Positions 19,978 through 28,660 of a stretch of DNA of 48,427 nucleotides are shown piece after piece. Under the pieces are notes generated by a model. The model was not told the origin of the DNA, searched no databases, and worked only from the letters and a program-made list of their open reading frames with translations. The DNA is from a virus. Where the stretch lies: the IMG/VR virus record IMGVR_UViG_3300046714_000246, positions 1 to 48,427 of that record, one strand, 5' to 3'. The position numbers and the translations under genes were made by a program. How positions within the stretch are numbered: the stretch's first letter is position 1; each line of letters opens with the position of its first letter.

Positions 19978-22860
19978 ATGGCCGACGTTGATGTCATCCT
20001 CGTAGTCGGCTCCAGCAATTTCGCGGGGTTCCTTGCGCTGCTCGACGATGTCCCGACCCTCGACCTGACTCGGTGGCTCGGCAGCGGCAGCTCGCACCCG
20101 CCGATCCCTTCGGTCAGCTCGCAACGCCCCTACGAGGCCCGCATCCCTGGGGGCCGCATTTGGGCCGCGCGGAGGCCTTTCAGCAACAACGTCTCGCGCG
20201 CCATCGCTGCGAACACGACTCTGACAGCCGGATACCTCAATTCCGGCGCGATGTCCGCGTCGGCCAAGAAAGACAGCTGGGTCTACGTTCGCACCAACAG
20301 CACAGGGCAGGGCAACTTCCGCAAGCTCGACACTGCGGCAGCGACCAACATCCTGGCGACGGTGACGACTCCTTGGAGTCCCTCGCTCTCGCCTGACGGC
20401 ACGATCCACTTCCTGCTCGACAGTCACACGACCGAGACGCACACGGTTGGTCAGTTCGACTCGAGTTCCGGCATCACGGGCAACACCATCACGGTCACCG
20501 CGCACGGGTTGAAAAGCGGAGACCAGATCACGATCACGGGCACGGTGGGCGCTACCGGGCTCGCGCTCAACACCACCTACTACATCATCAACCCGACCGT
20601 TGACACGTTCCAGGTGTCGCGCAGCCCTGGTGGCACAGTGGTCACGTTGACTTCTGGCGGCGCGCAGACGCTCACTGTGCTCACGAACTCGACCAGCACG
20701 GTCCTGTTCAAGACCAGCGCCACGGACGCCATCACTTCAGCGGTCACCGCGAACGGCGGGCGGCACGTGCTGGTCCTGGGCGCGATACAAGCGTTCACTG
20801 CGACGGCGAAGTTCGACGCGACGTTCCCGAACACCGTCATCCGTGCGGCGGCGCACGGCTTGGCCGCCAACACCAGACTCCACGTCGTCAGCACTGCTAC
20901 GCTGCCCGGCGGCCTCGTGGCCGACACCGACTACTACGTGCGCACTGCGCACAGCTTCGCGGTGACTGTCGGTAACACGCTGGACGCAGTCGCGCACGGA
21001 TTCGTCAACGGGGCCAGGGTCCGGGCCAGCGGTGTCTCGGGACTCACCGCGGGGATCGACTACTTCATCATCAACGCCACAGCGAACACCTTCCAAGTGT
21101 CACTGACGTTAGCTGGGTCCGCGGTGGTGTTCTCTCCTGTCGCCGGCACTTTCACGTTCACGACGCTCGACGACTTCAAGCTGACAACGACAGCGGGTGG
21201 GACCACGCTGATCTCGTTTGCTGACGCCGGCACCGGCACGCATTCATTCCAGACCTACGACGACACAGTCCGCAAGGTGACTGCGTTCACGGCCACGTCG
21301 ATCACGCTGGACGTTGCGCTCACGCCCCCGCCCCCAGGCAGTTGCTTCTGCATCCTTTCTGGCGCCAATTCGTGTGAGTCGTTGGCGACGATGCAGTCGC
21401 CCAACGCGGTGCTGCAGGATCTCACCTTCTACCTCGACCAGAACGCGCCGGTGTATCTCACCGGGCTCGATTACTACATCCCTGACAGCACGCCGTTCCA
21501 GAGTCCGCGTGTAGCCTACGCAGCGGGGCCGACGGTCAACCTCATGCCCGAGCTGCAGTATCACCTGCGCTCGCGACTGGCGAATCTCGTGATCGTGCCG
21601 ATGACTGTTTCGGCTTCGATGATCTCGCCGTTCTTGAACGGGCAGGTGTTCGGGCCCGCGCCTGTGGTCCCTTTCGGGGGGTTCACCAGCTGGTTCCATG
21701 ACATCCTCAGTCTGGACTTCCATCCGTCGAGCCCGAGTTCGCTCTACACGGCTCTCACGAATGCGATCACGTCGGCCACCGCGCTCATCGTCGCGGAAGG
21801 CAACAAGCCTCGCTTCCGCGGGCTGATCCTGAACCTGTTCGATAACGACCCGACCGCGGACGCACAGAGGGCCGCGCGGCTCGGTTCCAACGCTGTGTTG
21901 TTCCGTGACGCGTTGCGGGTGTTCGTCGGCGAACCATCGATGCCGTGTGCGCTCAGCGGACCGAGCACCTATGCCGGCACCGAAGATCAGCGTGAGCTGG
22001 TCTACGACACTCTGTGGCAGGTCGCGGCCAGTGACCCGGCTGGCACGACGAGCGTCACCGACACGCGCAGCAACACGAACAAGGCGATCGACGGGCTGCA
22101 CTACAACGCGCTCGGGCAGATCCTTCTCGCGCAGCAGAACTTCGCGACCTGGGATCCGATCTACTCTGCGCTGGTCGATGACACCGCGGCAGCCAACAGC
22201 ATGGGTGTCGAGATCAGCAACATCGCGCTCAGCTACATCGGTGAGACGGCGAAGGTGTTCTCGCTCGACGTGACGGTCGACCAGTCAACCCAGGCTCGCG
22301 TCTGCGCGCAATTCTATCCCGAAGCATTCAAGCACACTCGAGAAGCGCACAGCTGGGCCTTCGCCACGACCGTCAAGGCCCTGGAAGCGGTGGTGAAGGA
22401 CGACCTGCGCACCGACTGGGCCTTCGCTTACCTGCCGCCGCCTGACATGGACACGCCGATTCGAGTCGTGTCGCCAGGAGCGACGACGACCAGTGGCGAA
22501 GTGCCGCCTTGGTGGCGATTCCCGAACGCCGAGAACGTGACCTTGATGAAGGTCGACGATCCTGATTACGAGATCGAGGTCGACAGCTCAGGTCGGCGTG
22601 TCCTCTACACGAACGTCGAGGCCGCGCTGCTGAAATACAACAAGCGCATGAGCAGCAAGACGCTCGTGCCGCACAGCTTCAAGCTCGCCGTGGCGCGCAG
22701 GCTCGCCGCGTTCATCTCGGGCCCGACCCGCAAGGACATCGCGCTCACGGAGAAGCTCGAGGCAATGGCGCGCATCGAGACCGGTGACGCTGCCGCGATC
22801 GACGCGAACCGCCAGCAGAAGGGGCCGCCGCCCGACAGGATGCCCTGGAATCGAGGTTAG
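19978..22860 (+). CDS. Fusion: SGNH esterase-like domain with inserted beta modules plus T7-gp11-like tail adaptor
   Basis: A 960-residue protein with three kinds of domain. SGNH/sialate-O-acetylesterase-like halves: block I VVGSSNFAG (residues 9-17, S13 the likely nucleophile) and block V DGLHYNALGQ (D705, H708). Between them lie at least three copies of a beta module: about 168-232 (TAHGLKSGDQITITG...YYIINPTVDTFQVS), 285-325 (AAHGLAANTRLHV...DYYVR) and 332-395 (VAHGFVNGARVRA...DYFIINATANTFQVS). The C-terminal ~220 residues from M742 (VEISNIALSYIGETAKVFSL, CAQFYPEAFKHTREAHSW) are a tail tubular protein A/adaptor domain linking portal and nozzle. Normally the adaptor is a separate ~200-residue protein. 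No stop separates the parts; an internal start at ATG 22201 is possible but lacks a clear Shine-Dalgarno. An enzyme on the tail ring could deacetylate surface glycans during adsorption. Confidence 0.78.
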   Translation: MADVDVILVVGSSNFAGFLALLDDVPTLDLTRWLGSGSSHPPIPSVSSQRPYEARIPGGRIWAARRPFSNNVSRAIAANTTLTAGYLNSGAMSASAKKDSWVYVRTNSTGQGNFRKLDTAAATNILATVTTPWSPSLSPDGTIHFLLDSHTTETHTVGQFDSSSGITGNTITVTAHGLKSGDQITITGTVGATGLALNTTYYIINPTVDTFQVSRSPGGTVVTLTSGGAQTLTVLTNSTSTVLFKTSATDAITSAVTANGGRHVLVLGAIQAFTATAKFDATFPNTVIRAAAHGLAANTRLHVVSTATLPGGLVADTDYYVRTAHSFAVTVGNTLDAVAHGFVNGARVRASGVSGLTAGIDYFIINATANTFQVSLTLAGSAVVFSPVAGTFTFTTLDDFKLTTTAGGTTLISFADAGTGTHSFQTYDDTVRKVTAFTATSITLDVALTPPPPGSCFCILSGANSCESLATMQSPNAVLQDLTFYLDQNAPVYLTGLDYYIPDSTPFQSPRVAYAAGPTVNLMPELQYHLRSRLANLVIVPMTVSASMISPFLNGQVFGPAPVVPFGGFTSWFHDILSLDFHPSSPSSLYTALTNAITSATALIVAEGNKPRFRGLILNLFDNDPTADAQRAARLGSNAVLFRDALRVFVGEPSMPCALSGPSTYAGTEDQRELVYDTLWQVAASDPAGTTSVTDTRSNTNKAIDGLHYNALGQILLAQQNFATWDPIYSALVDDTAAANSMGVEISNIALSYIGETAKVFSLDVTVDQSTQARVCAQFYPEAFKHTREAHSWAFATTVKALEAVVKDDLRTDWAFAYLPPPDMDTPIRVVSPGATTTSGEVPPWWRFPNAENVTLMKVDDPDYEIEVDSSGRRVLYTNVEAALLKYNKRMSSKTLVPHSFKLAVARRLAAFISGPTRKDIALTEKLEAMARIETGDAAAIDANRQQKGPPPDRMPWNRG

Positions 22861-22863
22861 CGC

Positions 22864-25362
22864 ATGAAGTCCTACTTGCGCTCCTTTGCCGGCGGCGAGG
22901 TGACGCCGGAGCTGTTCGGCCGCATCGACGACATCAGGTTCCAGACGGGCCTCGCGCTCGCCAAGAACTTCGTCACGTTGCCACACGGGCCGGCGAAGAA
23001 CCGGCCGGGCTCGATGCAGATCATCGTGTCTGGCACGACGGGTAGCCCGACTGCGCCACCGCGATTGATCGCTTTCAAGTTCTCGTCGAACCAGGAAGTC
23101 GCGATCGAGATGGGTTCGCAGTATTTTCGGTTCTTCGTGAACAAGGCGCCGGTGATGCACCCGACCGGTGGCGGCGCCCCGAACTGGAGCAACGGCACTG
23201 ACTACACTGTCGGGCAGTTCGTCACCTACGTGCCGGACGGCCGTATCTACCAAGCGCTGCAGGCGAGCGGGCCGAGCGGCGTCGGCGCGAAGCAGCCGGA
23301 CACCAACCCTCTTTTCTGGCACAAGCAGCCACTCTCCGGGCAATACGAAGTCGAGCACCCGTTCACTGGCGCGCAGTTGCCCTTTGTGCGCTATTGGCAG
23401 TCTAACGACATCATCACGCTGGCGCATCGCGACGTGCCGACGCGCGAGCTGAGACGTTATGGCGCTACGGACTGGCGCGTCGTGATCGTGGCGCCGACGC
23501 CGACGTTACCCACACCGGGGTCCCAGGTTGCCGCGCTCGGGTCCGCCGGCATGACGACGATCACTGACGCGACAGTCGCCGCAGGAACCACGCTGCGGCT
23601 GCGAGTGATCGGTCCCGTGACTTGGATCAACGGAGAATCGATCTACGGATCGGTGGTCTTCGTCACGCCGAACTTCACGCTGGGGCCGCGGTTCTTCCGC
23701 GCGGTGAATCCGAGTGGCAGCACTTTTGACCTTCTCGAAGTCGACGGCACGAATCCGACGGGCTGGGGGGCGAGCACGTTTTCGAGCGGCTCGTTCCAGG
23801 CCGTGCCGTCCTCGTCCGAACGTATCAACAACTACCGCGTCACCGCGGTGGACGCTGACGGCAACGAGTCACAACCGCCGATTCCGGCGACTGCGACGCG
23901 CGACAACAACCTCAACGCTGAGGGGGCCTACAACACGATCACCTGGACCGCGGTCACGGGCGCAGTGCGATATCGTGTTTACAAGAAGTTGTCTGGAGCC
24001 TACGGATTGATCGGAGTCACTGAAGGTCTGACCTTCAAAGACGACAACATCACACCCGAAATCGACAAGGGGCACTCGATCCTCGACACCACACTGACGG
24101 TGTCGCCTTATCCCGAGGCGGGCTGCTACCACGAGCAGCGCAGGGTCTTCGCCGTCGACCAGCTGTTGCGCATGACGCGATCTGGCACCGAGATCGACAT
24201 GAGCTACCACATCCCGGTGCTCGACGACGATCGCATCAGTTTCCCGATCGCGTCCAACGAGTTCAGCCCGATCCAGCACTGCGTCTCGATGAACGAGTTG
24301 ATCTTGCTGACGAGCGCGGTCGAGTATGTGGTCAACTCGCCTGATGCCGCGGTGTTGACACCGTCATCGATCGCGCTGCGACCGGCGAGCTTTGTGGGCA
24401 GCAGCCACGTCAGGCCGGTGCTCGTCAACAACACCTTGCTCTTCTGCGCTGCGCGCGGCGGACACCTGCGGGATCTCACTTACCGTGTGACCGCGCAGGG
24501 CTACGTGCCCGGAGACCTCTCGCTGCGAGCCGCGCACTTGTTCGACAATCTCACGATCGTCGATCTCACGTTCGCGAAGGCACCTTACCCGATCGCGTGG
24601 GCAGTCAGCAGCAACGGCAAACTCCTGGGGCTCACGGACGTGCCCGACCAGGAAGTGCTCGGTTGGCACCAGCACACGCTCGGTGACAGCGACGCGATCG
24701 TCGAGTCATGTCTTGCGGTCACTGAAGGCAACGAAGACACGCTCTATCTCATCGTGCGGCGCACGGTCAACGGATCCTCGGTGCGCTACATCGAAGCGTT
24801 GACCCCGTTCGCGTTCGGCGCGGCGGCCGACTGGTTCTTCGTCGACTGCGGCAAGACAGTCACCGGGTCGTTCACTGCCGGCGTGCAGATCGGTGGCTTC
24901 TCACATCTGATCGGCAAGACGGTGTCCATTCTCGCCAACGGCATCGTGTTGCCGCAGCAAGTTGTCAACAGCTCTGGCGAGATCAAGAACACGCTCGGTG
25001 CCATCATCACGAAGGTCACCGCGGGCCTGCCGATCGACGCGCAGCTGCAGACCTTGCCGATCGCACTACAGATTGACGGCTTCGCGCAGGCGCAGCCGAA
25101 GGCTGTCAGCAACGTCTATGTTCGAGTCGCGAACTCGGCTCCTTTCCGTCTTGGCCCTGCACTCACTGATATGGCTCCATCTGACGCTGCAGCTGCTTCG
25201 ATTCGTGGCTTGCTCGCCGTGGAGACTCTGCGCACGGAACGCGTCCCGGTGCTATCGCCGCCTGCGTGGTCGGCGGACGGGCAAGTCTTCATCAAGCACA
25301 CGACACCATTGCCGCTGACCGTCGTCGGTGTCACACTGGAGGTCGTCCTCGGCGGCGACTGA
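22864..25362 (+). CDS. Tail nozzle (T7 gp12-like tail tubular protein B) with carbohydrate-binding-like insert
   Basis: An 832-residue nozzle. The N-terminus SYLRSFAGGEVTPELFGRID, then ALAKNFVTLPHGPAKNRPG, is diagnostic of the family. Residues ~107-154 (NWSNGTDYTVGQFVTYVPDG ... DTNPLFW) look like a CBM5/12-type chitin/carbohydrate-binding domain. Around 240-300 there is a probable copy of the beta module (FFRAVNPSGSTFDLLEVDGT), and 320-400 holds a fibronectin-III-like segment (INNYRVTAVDADGNESQPP, RYRVYKKLSG). The rest is the propeller-like nozzle body (VLDDDRISFPIASNEFSPIQ). It forms the distal tail tube under the adaptor. The inserts point to glycan contact at the tip. Confidence 0.86.
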   Translation: MKSYLRSFAGGEVTPELFGRIDDIRFQTGLALAKNFVTLPHGPAKNRPGSMQIIVSGTTGSPTAPPRLIAFKFSSNQEVAIEMGSQYFRFFVNKAPVMHPTGGGAPNWSNGTDYTVGQFVTYVPDGRIYQALQASGPSGVGAKQPDTNPLFWHKQPLSGQYEVEHPFTGAQLPFVRYWQSNDIITLAHRDVPTRELRRYGATDWRVVIVAPTPTLPTPGSQVAALGSAGMTTITDATVAAGTTLRLRVIGPVTWINGESIYGSVVFVTPNFTLGPRFFRAVNPSGSTFDLLEVDGTNPTGWGASTFSSGSFQAVPSSSERINNYRVTAVDADGNESQPPIPATATRDNNLNAEGAYNTITWTAVTGAVRYRVYKKLSGAYGLIGVTEGLTFKDDNITPEIDKGHSILDTTLTVSPYPEAGCYHEQRRVFAVDQLLRMTRSGTEIDMSYHIPVLDDDRISFPIASNEFSPIQHCVSMNELILLTSAVEYVVNSPDAAVLTPSSIALRPASFVGSSHVRPVLVNNTLLFCAARGGHLRDLTYRVTAQGYVPGDLSLRAAHLFDNLTIVDLTFAKAPYPIAWAVSSNGKLLGLTDVPDQEVLGWHQHTLGDSDAIVESCLAVTEGNEDTLYLIVRRTVNGSSVRYIEALTPFAFGAAADWFFVDCGKTVTGSFTAGVQIGGFSHLIGKTVSILANGIVLPQQVVNSSGEIKNTLGAIITKVTAGLPIDAQLQTLPIALQIDGFAQAQPKAVSNVYVRVANSAPFRLGPALTDMAPSDAAAASIRGLLAVETLRTERVPVLSPPAWSADGQVFIKHTTPLPLTVVGVTLEVVLGGD

Positions 25363-25364
25363 TC

Positions 25365-26153
25365 ATGTATCCCTGGCTCAACGTCTCTCAGCTCTTCAAC
25401 CTGACCTTGCGCACGCAGGGTCCCGAGCCCCAGGGGCCGTTGCCGATGGGTCCACTGCCTGAGTTCGAGCTGGACTTCCCCGACTTCAGCCCGGTCGGCG
25501 TGACGCCACAGCTGAACCCCTACGGCGGCGCCCCGCCGGTCGGCCGGACCTCCGCGTCCGGTCTGTCCGCGGCGCAGCTGGCGACGCCAGCCCCGCCAGC
25601 GGTGTCAACAGGCCCCAGCGCTTCCCAGGTCGCGCAGCTCGTCGGTGGAGGCCTCTCTGCCCTTGGCACCTTCTTCGGCGTCAAGGCCCAGCAGGAAGAG
25701 CTGAAGACGCAGTCGCTCTCCCTGGAGCACGAGGCGTCGATGAGCGCAATCACCGCGCGGCAGGCCGAGCGCGAGGCGCAGTCGATCATCGAGGCCGGTG
25801 CGTTCGAGAAGGCGGGCTACGGACTGCAGGCCAACGCAGACGCTGCGACTCGCGCCGCGACGATGGCTGGCCGAGGCATGCGGCTCGGCGCCGGCAGCGC
25901 AGCTGAAGTGCAAGCCAGCGGCAAGTTCATCGAAGCCGTCGACAAGATGTCCATCGATCTGAACACGGCGAATGCTGCCGCTGCTGCGCGCACGCAAGGT
26001 GTCAACGCGCTCAACCGCGGCCTGCTGGTCGGTGTCTCGGCCCGCAACCGGCGTCGTTCGGCAGGCAACGATCTGCTCTCGCTCGGTGCCGCGGGCACGT
26101 CGCTGCTCGGCAGCCTGAACCGCTACAGCGAGTCACGGAACCGCCGCGAATGA
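25365..26153 (+). CDS. Internal virion protein (T7 gp14-like position)
   Basis: A 262-residue protein starting MYPWLNVSQLFNLTLRTQGP. A Pro-rich N-terminal section (to about residue 85) is followed by a glycine-rich hydrophobic segment (QLVGGGLSALGTFFGV) and a long Ala/Gln/Glu helix (KAQQEELKTQSLSLEHEASM), ending in SLGAAGTSLLGSL. Size, gene position between nozzle and the next internal protein, and the helix-plus-hydrophobic layout match ejection proteins that form the outer-membrane part of the trans-envelope channel. Sequence similarity is too low to be sure. It overlaps the next gene by ATGA. Confidence 0.65.
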   Translation: MYPWLNVSQLFNLTLRTQGPEPQGPLPMGPLPEFELDFPDFSPVGVTPQLNPYGGAPPVGRTSASGLSAAQLATPAPPAVSTGPSASQVAQLVGGGLSALGTFFGVKAQQEELKTQSLSLEHEASMSAITARQAEREAQSIIEAGAFEKAGYGLQANADAATRAATMAGRGMRLGAGSAAEVQASGKFIEAVDKMSIDLNTANAAAAARTQGVNALNRGLLVGVSARNRRRSAGNDLLSLGAAGTSLLGSLNRYSESRNRRE

Positions 26154-28660
26154 AAACTCCGACCACGTTCACGATCGGCCGCCGGCCGGCGAGCCGACCC
26201 GGCTACGAAGCGACGAGCGTCGTTCCGCAGGAGAACGCCGTGCCGGCCACGGTGGCACGGGCCGGCAGAGCGATCGAAGAGGCTGGCAGCGAAGCGCAGC
26301 GCACCGAAGAGATCCTGACAGGGCGCGTCGATCTGGCTCGAGCCCAGGAAGCCGACGCCAAGATTGCGGACGGCTACCGCACGCTGATGTTCTCGCCCGA
26401 GGGCTACACCAACCGGATTGGCCGCGAGGCCGTCGACAAGCGGCAGGAGATCATCACCGCGCTCGACGACCACCGGCGCCAAATCCTCGACCCGCTGACC
26501 CCGAGGCAACGCAAGCTGATCGCAGCCTCTGACGAGACGCGTTACCAGCACGTGCGCAGTCAGGTCGACGGGCACTACATGCAGCAAATCTCGGCCTACG
26601 AGATGGCCGAGACCGAGGCGCGAGCCAACTCGCTGATGCTCGACGCGAGCAACGGCTACTTCGCGGCCACCGCGCCGGTGATGCCGCAAGAGCAAGGGCA
26701 GCAGTCGCAGCAGTCGTCGGTGGACGCCAGCTACGCGGAGGGCGTCGCGCGCGGTGAGATCACGCCCCAGGGGCCGGACAAGGGCCCGCCTTCCGCGTTC
26801 ACCGACAACCGGAAAGCGATGCAGTCCGAGTTGCAGCGGCTCGCAGCGCAGAAAGGTCTCGGGCCTGACGCAGTCAAAGCACTGCTGCAGCACGCTGACA
26901 ACAACCTCTATGGGTCGATCATCACTCGTTTGGTGGGCTCGAATCGCGCGCTCGAAGCGGCTGATCTGTTGCGCGAGAGCCCGGATGTCACGCTGTCGCA
27001 AGAGACACGCGCACGCCTGCAACGCGATGTTCAGGAAGCTGGTGTCGCTGAACAGGGCTTCCACATCGCGCGCGTGCTAGGACAGTCGGGTCGTGACCTC
27101 GGCGAGCAGCTCGACGCTCTTGCGCAGCTGCACGAGAAGGGCAGCATCAGTCTGCTGGCGCACGACGCGGCCGAGAAGCGCATCCTCGCCAACGACAAAG
27201 TGCAGCACGAGGCCCTCGGCCGGGCCGGTGAGAAAGCTCTCACCGACGCGCAGACGTGGCAGTCGCTGAACCCGACGGTTGCCTTGCCGGAGAGTGAGCG
27301 CAGCAAGCTGCGCGCCACCGGCAAGGAAGCGGCCTTCGATCTGTGGACACTGCAGGGCAAGCAGTTCGTGACGACGGATCAGGCTCGTCTCGAAGAGCAG
27401 ACGATGGACGACAAGATGCTCGCGAATCGCTTCGAGAGCCACGTGGAGCTGGCGCAGTCGTTCGCGCATCGCATGAGCCCCGAGGACTTCGGCAAGCTGA
27501 CACTGCGATGGCGCAAGGCACGCGGTGAAGCACTCGATCCGAAAGACGCGTTGGCTCTAGAGCACGATGTCGCCGAGAAGAACTTCCTGCAGGCATCGTT
27601 GTTCTACGACAACTTCAAGTCGACGCCGGGGAGCGGTGGCATGGCGCGCGACTCGATCAGCTCGCGCGAGAGCCGCTTTCACGAAGCAGTAGTGCTGCGT
27701 GTCAATCAGTTGGCCGCGGAAGGCAAGACGCTGAAGAACAACCTCTACAAGCTCGCGATCGAGGATGTCTGGAAGAACGGCGCGGTGGTCGACGACAAGT
27801 GGCTGCCCACCGTGATGATGACGAAGGAAGAGGTTGAGCGGGCGAAGAGTGAGGTCACGGCCGCGACTCGCAAGGCCTACAGTCTGGAGTTCCAGATGTC
27901 GGGCCAGCAGATGCCATCGCAGGCCTACCTTGTCACCGGGGAACGAGTCAATCTGGCGTCGACCAAGGAGGACGACCGGGTGTTCACGTTCGACGAGTTG
28001 TCCGACAAGATGAAAGCGGATCGGCATGGAGTCGACCCCACCTACCCCGAGGTCTCCGCAGAGTTCGCGCGTCTCGAACGTGATCGTCTGCAGCGCACGA
28101 AGGACGCGAAGGAGATCGCTTCGGTGCTCAACAAGACTCGAGCGGCGACACTGATGCAGCAGCTGCCCGCCGAGTTCGACCGCGAGTTCAACCGTCAATA
28201 CGGGCAGATGCTCGCCACTCGTGCCGCAGAAATGAAGACAGTGCGCGGGGGCTACCAAGCAGATCGCGGTGTCTACGGACGGATACCGTCAACAGGCGAG
28301 ATCGAGCGCGAGCGCGTAGAGACGAGCAAGACGCCGTCACGAGACCGCGGCTTTGCCTCACCGGCCCGCCCCGGTGAGCTGACGCAGATTCAGTCCGTCT
28401 ACCAAGACGCAGTTCGAACCGTGCTCAGTCAACACCGCAAAGAGATCACCGGCTACGGCCTGCGCGATGCTGACATCGTTCAGGGCGTCATCCCTGACAC
28501 GCGGTTGCCGGGTAACGCTCCGGTCCGATTCGGTCTCACCCCAGGCGGTGCAAACCCACTCGGCACGAAGCCGGATCTCAGCTTCACGCAAGCTGAGCAG
28601 GAGTTCCTGACTGACATGCGGAAGCGCTACAAGAAGACCGAGTTCGTGGAGTCGAAGTGA
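26150..28660 (+). CDS. Internal virion/ejection protein (T7 gp15-like position)
   Basis: An 836-residue, almost entirely helical protein rich in Gln, Glu, Arg and Ala. It begins MKTPTTFTIGRRPASRPGYE. Recurrent TPR- or helical-repeat-like stretches include QSELQRLAAQKGLGPDAVKA, LVGSNRALEAADLLRESPDV and LGEQLDALAQLHEKGSISLL. There is no signal peptide, membrane span or enzyme motif. Position between a short and a giant ejection protein is that of T7 gp15, which builds the periplasmic tube for DNA entry. It overlaps both neighbours by 4 nt. Confidence 0.7.
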   Translation: MKTPTTFTIGRRPASRPGYEATSVVPQENAVPATVARAGRAIEEAGSEAQRTEEILTGRVDLARAQEADAKIADGYRTLMFSPEGYTNRIGREAVDKRQEIITALDDHRRQILDPLTPRQRKLIAASDETRYQHVRSQVDGHYMQQISAYEMAETEARANSLMLDASNGYFAATAPVMPQEQGQQSQQSSVDASYAEGVARGEITPQGPDKGPPSAFTDNRKAMQSELQRLAAQKGLGPDAVKALLQHADNNLYGSIITRLVGSNRALEAADLLRESPDVTLSQETRARLQRDVQEAGVAEQGFHIARVLGQSGRDLGEQLDALAQLHEKGSISLLAHDAAEKRILANDKVQHEALGRAGEKALTDAQTWQSLNPTVALPESERSKLRATGKEAAFDLWTLQGKQFVTTDQARLEEQTMDDKMLANRFESHVELAQSFAHRMSPEDFGKLTLRWRKARGEALDPKDALALEHDVAEKNFLQASLFYDNFKSTPGSGGMARDSISSRESRFHEAVVLRVNQLAAEGKTLKNNLYKLAIEDVWKNGAVVDDKWLPTVMMTKEEVERAKSEVTAATRKAYSLEFQMSGQQMPSQAYLVTGERVNLASTKEDDRVFTFDELSDKMKADRHGVDPTYPEVSAEFARLERDRLQRTKDAKEIASVLNKTRAATLMQQLPAEFDREFNRQYGQMLATRAAEMKTVRGGYQADRGVYGRIPSTGEIERERVETSKTPSRDRGFASPARPGELTQIQSVYQDAVRTVLSQHRKEITGYGLRDADIVQGVIPDTRLPGNAPVRFGLTPGGANPLGTKPDLSFTQAEQEFLTDMRKRYKKTEFVESK

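Noticed and set aside
17138-25362. Diversity-generating retroelement, as in BPP-1, which shares Bbp16/17/19-type proteins
   Set aside because: No reverse transcriptase, no template/variable repeat pair and no C-type-lectin-like variable protein were found.
25604-25615. Another copy of the GGTGTCAACAGG motif
   Set aside because: It lies inside the coding region of an internal virion protein, lacks the tandem arrangement and any fitting -10 element.
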